Shown here piece after piece: positions 40,117 through 48,890 of a stretch of DNA of 64,000 nt; the stretch's first letter is position 1; each line of letters begins with the position of its first letter. The position numbers were made by a program, and so were the translations under genes. Source of the stretch: an uncultured Prevotella sp. (GTDB lineage Bacteria > Bacteroidota > Bacteroidia > Bacteroidales > Bacteroidaceae); contig CAKZVT010000011.1 in assembly GCA_937922435.1 (NCBI GenBank), positions 1 through 64,000 of the forward strand. The letters run 5' to 3'. The notes under the pieces were generated by a model. It saw only the letters and a list, made by a program, of their open reading frames with translations. It made no database searches and had not been told where the DNA came from.

Positions 40117-40184
40117 AATAATAAAAGAGAAAAATCCAAATGCCTTGCTATTTTGAGGTATTTGGATTTTTCTCTTTTATTATT
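40117..40184. terminator. bidirectional terminator between queC and a beta-barrel gene
   Basis: Arms 40117-40144 and 40157-40184 pair over 28 bases with a single G-T wobble; loop 12 bases. A-rich left arm and T-rich right arm allow termination in both directions between the convergent genes. Confidence 0.85.
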
Positions 40185-40204
40185 GTTTACGGTTTGTTGG
40201 TCGT

Positions 40205-40732
40205 TTAGAAGTTGTAGTAAACACCGAGCATGATGTTGTTACCGTTGAAGTCCATGCCCCACATGCTTTCGTCTGTATTGTCATTCTTCTGGTAGCCGAT
40301 GAAACCAGCATGTGCTATAAGGCTGAATTTGTCAAGTTTCAGCTCGATACCGGGTTTCAAGCCTATTGACAGTTCATCGTCGCCTCCGTTGTAATGCCTG
40401 TAACCAATGCCTCCGTCACAGAATACGTTGATTAATTTTGTGTGGAGGAATGTGTAACGGGCGTAAGGATTGATTTCAAACGTCTTTGCAAGATGCTCAA
40501 TGTCAAGTCCGTTACTGTTTGTTGTAAGAGCACCTTTTGACCATCCAAACATAACGCCTGCAGCCCAGTTGTCGTTGAACTTGTAGCCGACTTCAGGCAG
40601 GATGCTGTAGACAGTCTCGTCATGGTCGTTGATTTCATAGCTTGCGATTCCAACGTTGCCGCCTACATAAATTTGTGCGCTTGCACATACCGCAAACATT
40701 GCGGCAACCAATGTCATGTAAATCTTTTTCAT
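40205..40732 (-). CDS. small outer-membrane beta-barrel protein
   Basis: A 175-residue exported protein (signal peptide MKKIYMTLVAAMFAVCASAQ). The mature part consists of alternating amphipathic strands (YVGGNVGIASYEI, SILPEVGYKFNDNWAAGVMFGW, INPYARYTFLHTKLINVFCDGGIGY) and ends with the C-terminal strand IMLGVYYNF, a barrel-insertion signal. It is in the general OmpW/OmpX-like eight-stranded group; ligand unknown. Monocistronic with its own promoter. Confidence 0.85.
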   Translation of the reverse strand: MKKIYMTLVAAMFAVCASAQIYVGGNVGIASYEINDHDETVYSILPEVGYKFNDNWAAGVMFGWSKGALTTNSNGLDIEHLAKTFEINPYARYTFLHTKLINVFCDGGIGYRHYNGGDDELSIGLKPGIELKLDKFSLIAHAGFIGYQKNDNTDESMWGMDFNGNNIMLGVYYNF

Positions 40733-40787
40733 AATCTTCTTTTTTAATTAGACAATCATTTGGCTCTGTGTGAGCCTTAAACCGTGG

Positions 40788-40817
40788 CAAAGGTATCAAT
40801 TAAGCATATAATGGCAA
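40788..40817 (-). promoter_or_regulatory. promoter of the small beta-barrel gene
   Basis: On the minus strand TTG (rc of 40815-40817), 19-base spacer, TACCTTTG (rc of 40788-40795), about 56 bases before the ATG. Confidence 0.75.
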
Positions 40818-40865
40818 AATAAAAATTGCATGATTTGATTAAATTCGGTAATATGTGTTAAAAGA

Positions 40866-40897
40866 TTGGAGCAATAGAACAATTTTAGATACCTTTG
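40866..40897 (+). promoter_or_regulatory. promoter of the cardiolipin synthase gene
   Basis: TTG (40866-40868), 21-base spacer, TACCTTTG (40890-40897), 39 bases before the ATG at 40937. Divergent from the beta-barrel promoter. It rules out the longer reading that starts at 40895. Confidence 0.72.
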
Positions 40898-40936
40898 CAC
40901 GCTGAAAATTTACACATTGACATCAATATTCCCGCC

Positions 40937-42199
40937 ATGAGGAGATTAGTTCTTTTGATATTGTTCATTATTGCCTGTGTGGGCATAAATTCCCAAACAT
41001 CCGACTCGTTGATAGTTGATGAGTTGCGCAAGGAGGGGGTGTCTTTTTCCGACAATAATTCTGTTACTTTGTTGATGAGCGGCCAGGAGAAGTTCGACGA
41101 TATGTTTGAAGCCATCTGCCAAGCCCGCAGCAGCGTGCATCTTGAGTATTTTAATTTCCGTAACGACTCGATAGCGTCATTGCTTTTCAAACTTCTTGCC
41201 GACAAGGTGGCGCAGGGAGTTGAGGTGCGTGCGCTTTTTGACGGTTTCGGCAATGATTCAAACAACCAGCCTTTGAAGAAAGAGCATCTTGACAGCATCC
41301 GTTCAAAGGGCATAGAGATTTACGAGTTTGACCCTATTCGTTTCCCCTGGGTGAACCATGTGTTCCACCGCGACCACCGTAAGATTGTAGTGATTGACGG
41401 CAAAATTGCATATACTGGGGGCATGAACGTGGCCGATTATTATATAACAGGAACGGAGCAGGTAGGCGAATGGCGTGACATGCACTGCCGTATCGAGGGC
41501 GACGAGGTGAACACTTTGCAGGCGATATTTTTGAAGATATGGAACAAGGTGTCAGGACAGAACGTGCATGGTGCCAAGTATTTTCGTGGTTATCACGGCG
41601 CAGACTACATTACCGGGTTGAAACCTGACACGTGTTCTACCGCAGGCAAGAAGACGGTTGGCATCATAAACCGTGAGCCGAGGACGACAAATGGCATAAT
41701 AAGGACGTTTTATACTGAAGCCATAAACAATGCCAAGGACAGTATAAAATTAGTAAATCCATACCTAACCCTTAACGGAACGTTGAAACGCGCTTTGCGT
41801 AATGCCGTAAAACGTGGGGTGAAAGTGGAAATCATGGTTTCAGAGAAAAGTGACATTCCGTTGACTCCCGACTGCGTTTTCTACAATGTCCATAAGCTGA
41901 TGAAGCACGGAGTGGATGTCTGGATATACCGTAACGGCTTTCATCATACCAAGATAATAATGGTGGACGGCCGCTTCTGTACGGTGGGCAGCGCTAACCT
42001 AAATGCCAGAAGCCTTAATTTCGATTACGAGGAGAACGCCGTCATCGTCGACCCTTGTACGACAAAAGAGCTTGACACGATGTTCGAGCGTGACAAAAAG
42101 CATTCTTTCAAGCTAACTGAGGAAGTTTGGGACGAATGGCGCACGCCGTGGCAGAAGTTTGTAGGGTGGTTCGCCCATCTGCTCGCTCCGTTCCTCTGA
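40937..42199 (+). CDS. cardiolipin synthase / phospholipase D family protein
   Basis: A 420-residue membrane-associated enzyme. The N-terminal hydrophobic segment (MRRLVLLILFIIACVGINSQ) resembles a signal peptide, which differs from the two-helix anchor of typical ClsA. Two HKD motifs are intact: HRDHRKIVVIDGKIAYTGG and HHTKIIMVDGRFCTVGSAN. This type joins two phosphatidylglycerols, or PG and PE, into cardiolipin. An exported, HKD-bearing protein could instead be a periplasmic phospholipase. Bounded by its own promoter and terminator. Confidence 0.85.
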   Translation: MRRLVLLILFIIACVGINSQTSDSLIVDELRKEGVSFSDNNSVTLLMSGQEKFDDMFEAICQARSSVHLEYFNFRNDSIASLLFKLLADKVAQGVEVRALFDGFGNDSNNQPLKKEHLDSIRSKGIEIYEFDPIRFPWVNHVFHRDHRKIVVIDGKIAYTGGMNVADYYITGTEQVGEWRDMHCRIEGDEVNTLQAIFLKIWNKVSGQNVHGAKYFRGYHGADYITGLKPDTCSTAGKKTVGIINREPRTTNGIIRTFYTEAINNAKDSIKLVNPYLTLNGTLKRALRNAVKRGVKVEIMVSEKSDIPLTPDCVFYNVHKLMKHGVDVWIYRNGFHHTKIIMVDGRFCTVGSANLNARSLNFDYEENAVIVDPCTTKELDTMFERDKKHSFKLTEEVWDEWRTPWQKFVGWFAHLLAPFL

Positions 42200-42219
42200 T
42201 ATTATGTTAAATGATTTAT

Positions 42220-42260
42220 GAATGTCCGCAAAATCGATAAAATGCGGACATTCTTTTTTG
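42220..42260 (+). terminator. terminator of the cardiolipin synthase gene
   Basis: GAATGTCCGCA (42220-42230) pairs perfectly with TGCGGACATTC (42244-42254), then TTTTTTG. The T run ends at the stop of the convergent TPR gene. Confidence 0.85.
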
Positions 42261-42261
42261 T

Positions 42262-44436
42262 TTATTCTGCAACCAAGTCAGCCATCAGCTGTATGTCAAT
42301 GGCATTTATTCCATGGTCGGCCAGTATGTCGGCATCATTGGCAAAGTCATTGTCTATGGTGTAATCTTTGGCGTTGCTTTGTGATTTTGTGAATATCTTG
42401 AAAAGTCGTATTGCTTCATTTGTTTTTCCCATGAACCATTGGCAATATCCGGCGTTCAGCCAGTCGCCGTTTTCTGTCTCTTCGCTGTTTAAAAGGCGGT
42501 TATACGCCTTCTCGGCCTGCTCGTATTTTCCGACACCCATCAGCGTCCATGCCAGCACACGTATTACAGGCATTGAGTCGGGATGCTCTATGTCGAGCTT
42601 GTATAGCGTGTTCAGAGCCTCGTCATACTTCTTGGCCTTCGACAGGGCGACACAGTAATTCAGTGCTGCGGTGCTGTTGTCAGGTGTTGATTGCAGCAGT
42701 TCGTTATAATATGCGGCCGCACTTGCGTAGTCGCCGCATTCAAATTTTGAGCGTGCGAGCAGCGACGTTGCGCGCTTGTTTTCCGGCTCAAGCTTTTTAA
42801 GGGCATCGAACCATCTTACTGCTTCTTCAGGTTTGCCCTCGATGTCAAGGTAATAAAGGCCGTGTACAAGCAGGCTCTTGGCGGATGTCTTGTCGTGGTA
42901 TGCAGCCATGACGGCCTTCAACGCCTGCTTGTTCTTGCGCTTCAGCATGAAGTAGCATAGGTCTGCGTACATGTCGGCCATGCCTGTTCCTTCAAACACC
43001 TTGTCGGTTACGAATATCGAGTGCTCCTTGCTGAACGGGTTGGTTGTCTGTCCGCGCTGTGGGTACAGGCGGAAAAAGCGGTACATGTCCTGCAATATCA
43101 TGCGCCGTATGTATGCCGGACTGTTCTGTTCTTCAATGCCCATGACTGGCCCCATCGCCTCCTTTGTGTTCAGCATTTCCTTCATATTGTCAGGCAAATG
43201 CGCTATTACTGACGACACGGCGAGGGTGAACGAGTATTTGTCACTGTCGCAGAAAGGCCCGTTTTCAAGTATGTTCGCAATGAGCGGCGTGCCTTTCATC
43301 TTTTCCACGGTTGCGGAGATGTCGGGATGTTCGATGTAGAACGGGCAAAACCAGTTGGCCGCCTTGTAGAAGAACGGAAAGCGTTTCATCTGCGAGAAGC
43401 CGCCGAAGTAGATGTCGGAGCCGGCCTTCTGCATGTTCATCATTTTCTGAAAACTCTCTTCCATTTTCTCCATGGCACGGTCAGACGCTTCCGGGTCAAA
43501 CACGTCCTGCATCGGGTCTTCCTCTTTCTCCTGTATGCCGAACCTTGTTATTTTAAGGTTGTTGTTCTTGATAAGCTCCGGCATTATGTCGCGTTGTATT
43601 GTGTCGTTGTCCTGTTCGGCGTTCATGCAGAATATGATTTGCTTCTGCAAGTCAGCCAGTTCATTTGCAACGCCGGGATGTTCCAACGCGTCGGCCACGC
43701 GCAACTTGGTCTTTTCGGCCTGCCTGGTGTCGCATGACAGGGCGAAAACCCAGCCTATCAACGCCTTTTGGCGCACCTTTTCATCAGTTGATTTCAGGAA
43801 AACGTCGAGCAGCGTGCCAAACTTGTTGTCGTCCATGCTGTTCATCGCGGCCAGCGTTATCGCGCTGACGAGCATCTGCGCGTCAATGGTGTCGATGGTA
43901 GGTGACAGTATCAGGTTCTCGAAGAAGTCTTTGTCGTGCCCGCTCCAGCTGTCAGCCACGACGATGTTGCTGAACAGCGACTGCATGAAGTCGTTGTGCT
44001 CGCGGTACAGCTGTTTGCTCTTCTCGCTTTTCCCGGGTTCGGTTTCGAGGCTTAGCATGGCCGTGTCGGCCACAAAGTTTTCAAGTGTTGCCCGTATGTT
44101 TTCCTTTGAGACGGCAGGGTTGGCCGCTTTCTGCGCCATTTCCATGAAGAAAGCGTCGGTGCGTTTGCGGTAAGCAGTGCGCAGGTTGCATGCGAACTTG
44201 TACAGGCGGTCGGCTATGTTGTTGAACACATCGTCGCGCTTGGGGTCGTTGAAGCCGCGCTTCATATAGCCGAGCATCAGCTGGTAGTCCTCTTCCACGC
44301 GTTCCAGCTCGCCTTTGTACACGAGCATAGGATGGCCGTTGACGAACGAGCGTGCCTCACGTATGGCCCTGCCCAGTTTTTGTTGGCCAATATATATGAA
44401 TATGTCTTTGAGTTGCTTGCTTTCGTTGCTCTCCAT
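42262..44436 (-). CDS. large TPR-repeat cytoplasmic protein
   Basis: A protein of about 724 residues with no signal peptide. The start at 44436 (MESNESKQLKDIF) lies 2 bases after the stop of the preceding gene; an ATG at 44457 would overlap that gene by 19 bases. The N-terminal 500 residues are helical without a recognised domain; an acidic QEKEEDPMQDVFDPEASDRA segment lies near 310. Residues about 520-690 contain clear TPR pairs (EGKPEEAVRWFDALKKLEPE, CGDYASAAAYYNELLQSTPD, AKKYDEALNTLYKLDIEHPD, VGKYEQAEKAYNRLL). Probably a scaffold; partner unknown. Co-directional with the lipoprotein gene upstream. Confidence 0.78.
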   Translation of the reverse strand: MESNESKQLKDIFIYIGQQKLGRAIREARSFVNGHPMLVYKGELERVEEDYQLMLGYMKRGFNDPKRDDVFNNIADRLYKFACNLRTAYRKRTDAFFMEMAQKAANPAVSKENIRATLENFVADTAMLSLETEPGKSEKSKQLYREHNDFMQSLFSNIVVADSWSGHDKDFFENLILSPTIDTIDAQMLVSAITLAAMNSMDDNKFGTLLDVFLKSTDEKVRQKALIGWVFALSCDTRQAEKTKLRVADALEHPGVANELADLQKQIIFCMNAEQDNDTIQRDIMPELIKNNNLKITRFGIQEKEEDPMQDVFDPEASDRAMEKMEESFQKMMNMQKAGSDIYFGGFSQMKRFPFFYKAANWFCPFYIEHPDISATVEKMKGTPLIANILENGPFCDSDKYSFTLAVSSVIAHLPDNMKEMLNTKEAMGPVMGIEEQNSPAYIRRMILQDMYRFFRLYPQRGQTTNPFSKEHSIFVTDKVFEGTGMADMYADLCYFMLKRKNKQALKAVMAAYHDKTSAKSLLVHGLYYLDIEGKPEEAVRWFDALKKLEPENKRATSLLARSKFECGDYASAAAYYNELLQSTPDNSTAALNYCVALSKAKKYDEALNTLYKLDIEHPDSMPVIRVLAWTLMGVGKYEQAEKAYNRLLNSEETENGDWLNAGYCQWFMGKTNEAIRLFKIFTKSQSNAKDYTIDNDFANDADILADHGINAIDIQLMADLVAE

Positions 44437-44438
44437 TG

Positions 44439-45365
44439 TCAGTTGTTTTTTAGCCACTTGTCGGCGGTGTCGATATCCTTTTGTCTTGGGGCTTTGGCAT
44501 GCTTGAATTTCATCTTGGGCATTGCGTCAAGCGTCTTGTCGTCAATTTCGTAATATTTACGGATTACCGCCGCGTAGCGTTTCAGCCCGTATTTGTTTAT
44601 GGAGTCGCAGGCGGCGTCATATCCCTTGACAAATTCTTGCAGCTGCTTTTGCCTGCGTTCATTTTTCATCGTCTTGCCGTTGAAGGCTATGACGCCCAGC
44701 TGCATGTCCTTATCGCGGCTGTCCATCAGCACCGGGTTCTTGTACAGGCGTGCTGTTGTAGCCTGCGGTTCGGTCAGCAGTACGGCGTCCATCTCGTTGT
44801 TGAGCAGCATCTGTAGCCTTAGCGCGACATCGTTTATCTGTATTTTGAACACCATGTCGCGGTCTATTTTCGCGCTGTCTACAGCGTAGTCGGCCAGCAG
44901 TGCGGTGGCCGAGAAGCGCGTCATTGCCAGCATTTTGTCGTCAAGCTGCTTCAGCCGCCTTATTCGTGCCAGGCGGTTGCTTATCAGCTGCCAGTACGCA
45001 TTGGTGGCGGCCACGTAGTCGAGCGTAATGCCTTGCGCCTTCATGTGCTGTCCGCGCACTATGTCGATGGCGCAACCCTCGATGCGTCCGCGCTTCAACG
45101 CCTCGTCGCAGTCTATCTGCGCCATGTATTGTACGAGCCTTATGTCGGCCTTGGCCGTGTCGAACATGTCGTGTTCCTTGGCTACGTATATGGGCAGGCA
45201 GTCCATGGTGGGCAGCACGCCAACTTTCAACGCCATGGAGTCAGCTTTGCGCAGCCGTTCCTGTTCGGCTCTTGTCTGTTTTTTCATCTCGTCGTATGAC
45301 GGGCCGCAGGCGGTCAGCGCGGCAATGGCGGACAGAAGAACAAGGATTGCATATTTGGCTTTCAT
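44439..45365 (-). CDS. solute-binding lipoprotein (NMT1/SsuA-like)
   Basis: A 308-residue lipoprotein (lipidated Cys20 in ALTACGPS). Mature region: LKVGVLPTMDCLPIYVAKEH, DIRLVQYMAQIDCDEALKRG, GCAIDIVRGQHMKAQG, and later QINDVALRLQMLLNNEMDAVLLTEPQA. That is the pattern of NMT1/THI5/SsuA-type periplasmic binding proteins, which bind small organic or sulfonate ligands for ABC importers. No permease or ATPase is adjacent, and it is instead followed by a TPR protein, so it may act as a sensor or orphan receptor. Confidence 0.82.
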   Translation of the reverse strand: MKAKYAILVLLSAIAALTACGPSYDEMKKQTRAEQERLRKADSMALKVGVLPTMDCLPIYVAKEHDMFDTAKADIRLVQYMAQIDCDEALKRGRIEGCAIDIVRGQHMKAQGITLDYVAATNAYWQLISNRLARIRRLKQLDDKMLAMTRFSATALLADYAVDSAKIDRDMVFKIQINDVALRLQMLLNNEMDAVLLTEPQATTARLYKNPVLMDSRDKDMQLGVIAFNGKTMKNERRQKQLQEFVKGYDAACDSINKYGLKRYAAVIRKYYEIDDKTLDAMPKMKFKHAKAPRQKDIDTADKWLKNN

Positions 45366-45471
45366 ACGTCTGCATTATTAAAAAGGGCAGCCCAGCGTTA
45401 AAAACACGAGTCGCCCTTCAGAGTTTATAAATTAATGTGCGATATTAGTCATCCGTATTGAATGGTGGTGC

Positions 45472-45499
45472 AAAGTTAATGATTTATTTTGTAACTCAA
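45472..45499 (-). promoter_or_regulatory. promoter of the lipoprotein-TPR gene pair
   Basis: On the minus strand TTG (rc of 45497-45499), 17-base spacer, TAACTTTG (rc of 45472-45479). It overlaps the plus-strand promoter at 45489-45518. Confidence 0.6.
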
Positions 45500-45518
45500 A
45501 AAAATATCGTTACTTTTG
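45489..45518 (+). promoter_or_regulatory. plus-strand promoter upstream of the radA array
   Basis: TTG (45489-45491), 19-base spacer, TACTTTTG (45511-45518). If used for radA, it gives a leader of about 280 bases that contains the palindromic array. Confidence 0.6.
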
Positions 45519-45610
45519 TAAAACAAAATAGGACGGCCTGAAATACGCTATTGTATCAATTGGGATTGAGGGTATGCGTGCTGTGGGACGGCTTGGTATG
45601 CAGGTGTCAT

Positions 45611-45695
45611 GCGAAAGGCCGTCTTTTACATTGTAAAAGGCCGTGTTTGGCGAGGTAAAAGACGACCTTTGGCAAGCCAAAAGACGGCCTTTTGC
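45611..45695. repeat. 22-base-period palindromic array, 4 units
   Basis: Best-preserved array: 45611-45629 GCGAAAGGCCGTCTTTTAC, 45633-45651 GTAAAAGGCCGTGTTTGGC, 45655-45673 GTAAAAGACGACCTTTGGC, 45677-45695 CCAAAAGACGGCCTTTTGC. Flanking bases alternate so that the end of each unit is complementary to the start of the next (TTTTAC with GTAAAA; TTTGGC with GCCAAA), which also allows hairpins between neighbours. It lies in the 436-base divergent spacer between the lipoprotein gene and radA; the rest of that spacer holds the two overlapping promoters. Confidence 0.85.
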
Positions 45696-45801
45696 AATCC
45701 GTTGGTTTTCAGCTTGTTGCATGAACGGCTGAAACAAAGGGCGAAACAAGCGTCGACAGGCTCTTACGCCGGTTGAAATCCTAATCATATACTAAAGGAA
45801 A

Positions 45802-47193
45802 ATGGCAAAGGACAAGATAGCTTACGTATGTTCGAATTGCGGACAGGAATCGGCAAAATGGATAGGCAAGTGCCCCAGTTGTGGGCAGTGGAATACGTTT
45901 AAGGAAATACGCGTGGCGGCAGACAACGGCCAGGCGGCTGCCGCTTCGGCCGCAGCTACCGTGCGCGGACGGCTCAACGGGGACAAGGCACGGCCGCTTT
46001 TCCTGCGCGAAATATCGGCTCACGACGAGCCGCGCATCGACATGCACGACACCGAACTTAACCGCGTGCTCGGCGGCGGACTGGTGCCCGGCTCCATAGT
46101 GCTGCTCGGGGGAGAGCCGGGCATTGGCAAGAGTACGCTTACCTTGCAGACAATCTTGCGCATGGTCGACCGCCGCATACTTTACGTAAGCGGCGAGGAG
46201 AGCGCACACCAACTGAAGATGCGCGCCGAGAGAATAGCCCATGCGCCGGCTGACAACTGCATGATACTGTGCGACACGTCGCTTGAAAGCATCTTCGCGC
46301 ATGTGAAGAACACGTCGCCCGAAATCATTGTCATAGACTCCATACAGACAATCAGTACCGAAAGCGTGGAGAGTTCGCCCGGCAGCGTGGCCCAGGTGCG
46401 CGAGTGCGCGTCGGCGTTGCTACGCTTTGCAAAGTCGAGCGGAACGCCGGTAATACTCATCGGCCATATAAACAAGGAGGGCACGCTGGCCGGTCCCAAA
46501 ATACTTGAACACATAGTAGACACGGTAATCCAGTTCGAGGGCGACCAGCATTACATGTACCGCATACTCCGCTCTACGAAGAACCGCTTTGGCAGCACAT
46601 CAGAATTGGGCATTTACGAGATGCGCCAGGACGGACTAAGGCAGGTGGACAATCCCTCCGAACTGCTGCTCACACAAGACCGTGAGGGGCTTAGCGGCAT
46701 TGCCATCTCGGCGGCAATCGAGGGTGTGCGCCCGTTTCTCGTAGAGACGCAGGCGCTTGTGTCGTCGGCTGCCTACGGAACGCCGCAGCGCAGTGCCACG
46801 GGTTTTGACCAGCGGCGGCTCAACATGCTGCTTGCCGTTCTTGAGAAGCGTGTCGGTTTCAAACTGATGCAGAAGGACGTGTTCCTCAACATAGCGGGCG
46901 GACTAAGGGTGACCGACATGGCAATGGACCTTGGAGTAATAGCTGCTGTGCTGTCGAGCAACGTCGATACGGCCATCGAGAGCGACTGGTGCATGGCCGG
47001 CGAGGTGGGACTTAGCGGCGAGGTGCGCCCCGTAAGCCGCATTGAGCAGCGCATAACGGAAGCCGCAAAGCTCGGTTTTACCCACATGATAGTGCCTAAA
47101 TACAACCTTCAAGGGCTCGCCCGCAAGAAGTTTGACATCGAATTAGTACCTGTCCGCAAGGTTGAAGAGGCGCTAAGGGCGTTGTTCGGGTAG
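45802..47193 (+). CDS. radA: DNA repair protein RadA
   Basis: A 463-residue RecA-like branch-migration helicase. Zinc finger Cys10-x2-Cys13-x10-Cys24-x2-Cys27, Walker A GGEPGIGKS at 103-111, KNRFGSTSELG (the KNRFG motif that distinguishes RadA), and a C-terminal Lon-like domain (about 300-463, with GEVGLSGEVRPVSRIEQRI). Acts in recombination intermediates. Standard length, single gene. Confidence 0.96.
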   Translation: MAKDKIAYVCSNCGQESAKWIGKCPSCGQWNTFKEIRVAADNGQAAAASAAATVRGRLNGDKARPLFLREISAHDEPRIDMHDTELNRVLGGGLVPGSIVLLGGEPGIGKSTLTLQTILRMVDRRILYVSGEESAHQLKMRAERIAHAPADNCMILCDTSLESIFAHVKNTSPEIIVIDSIQTISTESVESSPGSVAQVRECASALLRFAKSSGTPVILIGHINKEGTLAGPKILEHIVDTVIQFEGDQHYMYRILRSTKNRFGSTSELGIYEMRQDGLRQVDNPSELLLTQDREGLSGIAISAAIEGVRPFLVETQALVSSAAYGTPQRSATGFDQRRLNMLLAVLEKRVGFKLMQKDVFLNIAGGLRVTDMAMDLGVIAAVLSSNVDTAIESDWCMAGEVGLSGEVRPVSRIEQRITEAAKLGFTHMIVPKYNLQGLARKKFDIELVPVRKVEEALRALFG

Positions 47194-47260
47194 AAGTCTT
47201 GTAAAGGTAAAAAAGTTAAAAGGTAAAAAAGTGAAATTTAGTTCATTTGATAAAAACGGC

Positions 47261-47297
47261 AAATCCGCCGCATTGCATAACGCAATGCGGCGGATTT
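47261..47297. terminator. bidirectional terminator after radA
   Basis: AAATCCGCCGCATTGC (47261-47276) pairs perfectly with 47282-47297, 5-base loop. Just upstream (about 47203-47236) is a purine-rich repeat of GGTAAAAAAGT-type units similar in style to that at 10894. Confidence 0.8.
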
Positions 47298-47341
47298 TGT
47301 AGTGTTATTTCACGTCGGCTGATGTGAGTCAGTCGATGTCC

Positions 47342-47908
47342 TTATTCGCTTTTGCCGTCAAGCCGCTGTGCTACGAACGCCCTAAGCTCCTCGCCGCGCA
47401 GGCCAGCCGTGAGCACTTTGCCCTTGTCGTCAACAACGATTGTGAACGGAATTGCCTGTATGCCGTACATCTGTGCGGCGGCGTTGTGCCATCCCTGAAG
47501 GTCTGACAGTTGCGTCCACGTCATGCCCATTGCGCTTACCGCGCTGCTCCATTGTTCCTTGTCCTCGTCTAATGAAACGCCGACAATACCGAGACCTTTG
47601 TCCTTGTAGTCGTTGTATGTCTTTACAAGGCTTGGCATTTCCTGGCGGCATGGGCCGCACCAACTTGCCCAAAAGTCGATAATGGTGAGCTTGTGCTTGG
47701 CAAACTCGTCGGTTACAGCCACGTTTTTGCCGTTTATGTCGGTCATGGTGAAGCTTATTACAAGCTCGTCCTCATGGCTTGCCGTGTCTTGAGGGGCGGC
47801 GGTTGCCGCCTCAGCTGGGGTGCTTGGGCTTTTCGTTTTGCCCGGTTGGCAGGCCATTACGGCCATGACCGCAACTGCGGCAAGGGCGTATGCGAAGCGT
47901 ATTTTCAT
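47342..47908 (-). CDS. TlpA/ResA-like thioredoxin-fold lipoprotein
   Basis: A 188-residue lipoprotein (Cys20 in VMACQPGK, no acidic surface-export motif after it, so probably periplasm-facing). After a low-complexity Thr/Ala linker (22-48) comes a thioredoxin fold: IIDFWASWCGPCRQEMPSL with the CxxC pair, GIVGVSLDEDKEQW and the cis-Pro loop YGIQAIPFTIVVDDKG. These reduce periplasmic disulfides, for example for cytochrome c assembly. It lies 11 bases after prs on the same strand. Confidence 0.9.
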   Translation of the reverse strand: MKIRFAYALAAVAVMAVMACQPGKTKSPSTPAEAATAAPQDTASHEDELVISFTMTDINGKNVAVTDEFAKHKLTIIDFWASWCGPCRQEMPSLVKTYNDYKDKGLGIVGVSLDEDKEQWSSAVSAMGMTWTQLSDLQGWHNAAAQMYGIQAIPFTIVVDDKGKVLTAGLRGEELRAFVAQRLDGKSE

Positions 47909-47919
47909 GCCTTGTTAAG

Positions 47920-48858
47920 TTATACCAAGTATTGCGAACTGATGCTCTCGTTGTTTACCACGCGGCGTATGGTCTCGGCGAACATGTCGGCTACAGACAA
48001 CTGCTTCACTTTCGCGCAGCGGTTGGAGTAGGGGATAGAGTCTGTGAACACCATCTCTTCAAGCGCGGAGTTCTGTATTCTCTCGCTTGCAGGACCGCTC
48101 ATGACGCAGTGCGACGCGCATGCCCTTACGCTTTTGGCTCCCGCCTGCTTCATTATGTCGGCTGCTTTGGTTATTGTTCCGGCTGTGTCAACCATATCGT
48201 CGATGATTACGACGTTCTTGTCTTTCACGTCGCCGATAATCTGCATGCTTTCTACGACGTTCGCCCTTGCACGAGTCTTGTTGCAAAGTACGAGCGGACA
48301 GCCCAGGTATTTGGCGTATGTGTTGGCGCGTTTGCTGCCGCCTACGTCGGGTGACGCAATGACGATATTTTCTAATTTGAGGCTTTGCAGGTAAGGCAGG
48401 ATTACGCCAGAGGCGTACAAATGGTCTACCGGTACGTCGAAGAAGCCTTGGATTTGGTCTGCGTGCAAGTCCATGGTGATGAGGCGGTCGATGCCGGCCA
48501 CGCGCAAGAGGTCGGCCACGAGTTTTGCTCCGATGCTTACACGGGGTTTGTCCTTGCGGTCTTGGCGTGCCCAACCGAAGTAGGGTATTACGGCGTTGAT
48601 GCTCTTTGCCGACGCGCGTTTCGCCGCATCAATCATCAGGAGCAGCTCCATCAGGTTGTCTGAATTTGGGAATGTGCTTTGTACAAGGAATACGTCGCGT
48701 CCTCGGATTGACTCCTCGTATGAAACGGCGAACTCGCCGTCAGAGAACTTTGTTATGAGCAGATTGCCCAAGGGACAACCCAAACTGTTGCAGATTTTCT
48801 CTGCAAGGTATCTGGTATTGGTGCCAGAAAATACCATGAAAGAGTTTTTTTCACTCAT
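47920..48858 (-). CDS. prs: ribose-phosphate pyrophosphokinase
   Basis: A 312-residue PRPP synthetase forming PRPP from ribose 5-phosphate and ATP. FSGTNTRYLAEKICNSLG at the start, the magnesium site TMDLHADQIQGFF, the flexible loop region with NKTRARANVVE, and the PRPP-binding VVIIDDMVDTAGTI. Standard length. Part of a run with the ThiE/TenI-like gene upstream (32 bases) and the thioredoxin gene downstream. Confidence 0.96.
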   Translation of the reverse strand: MSEKNSFMVFSGTNTRYLAEKICNSLGCPLGNLLITKFSDGEFAVSYEESIRGRDVFLVQSTFPNSDNLMELLLMIDAAKRASAKSINAVIPYFGWARQDRKDKPRVSIGAKLVADLLRVAGIDRLITMDLHADQIQGFFDVPVDHLYASGVILPYLQSLKLENIVIASPDVGGSKRANTYAKYLGCPLVLCNKTRARANVVESMQIIGDVKDKNVVIIDDMVDTAGTITKAADIMKQAGAKSVRACASHCVMSGPASERIQNSALEEMVFTDSIPYSNRCAKVKQLSVADMFAETIRRVVNNESISSQYLV

Positions 48859-48890
48859 TTTTACTCGTAAGTGTTTTATGATTTGTATTC

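Noticed and set aside
45510..45788. Minus-strand frame of 92 codons upstream of radA
   Set aside because: It crosses the palindromic array and two promoters and has no protein-like composition.
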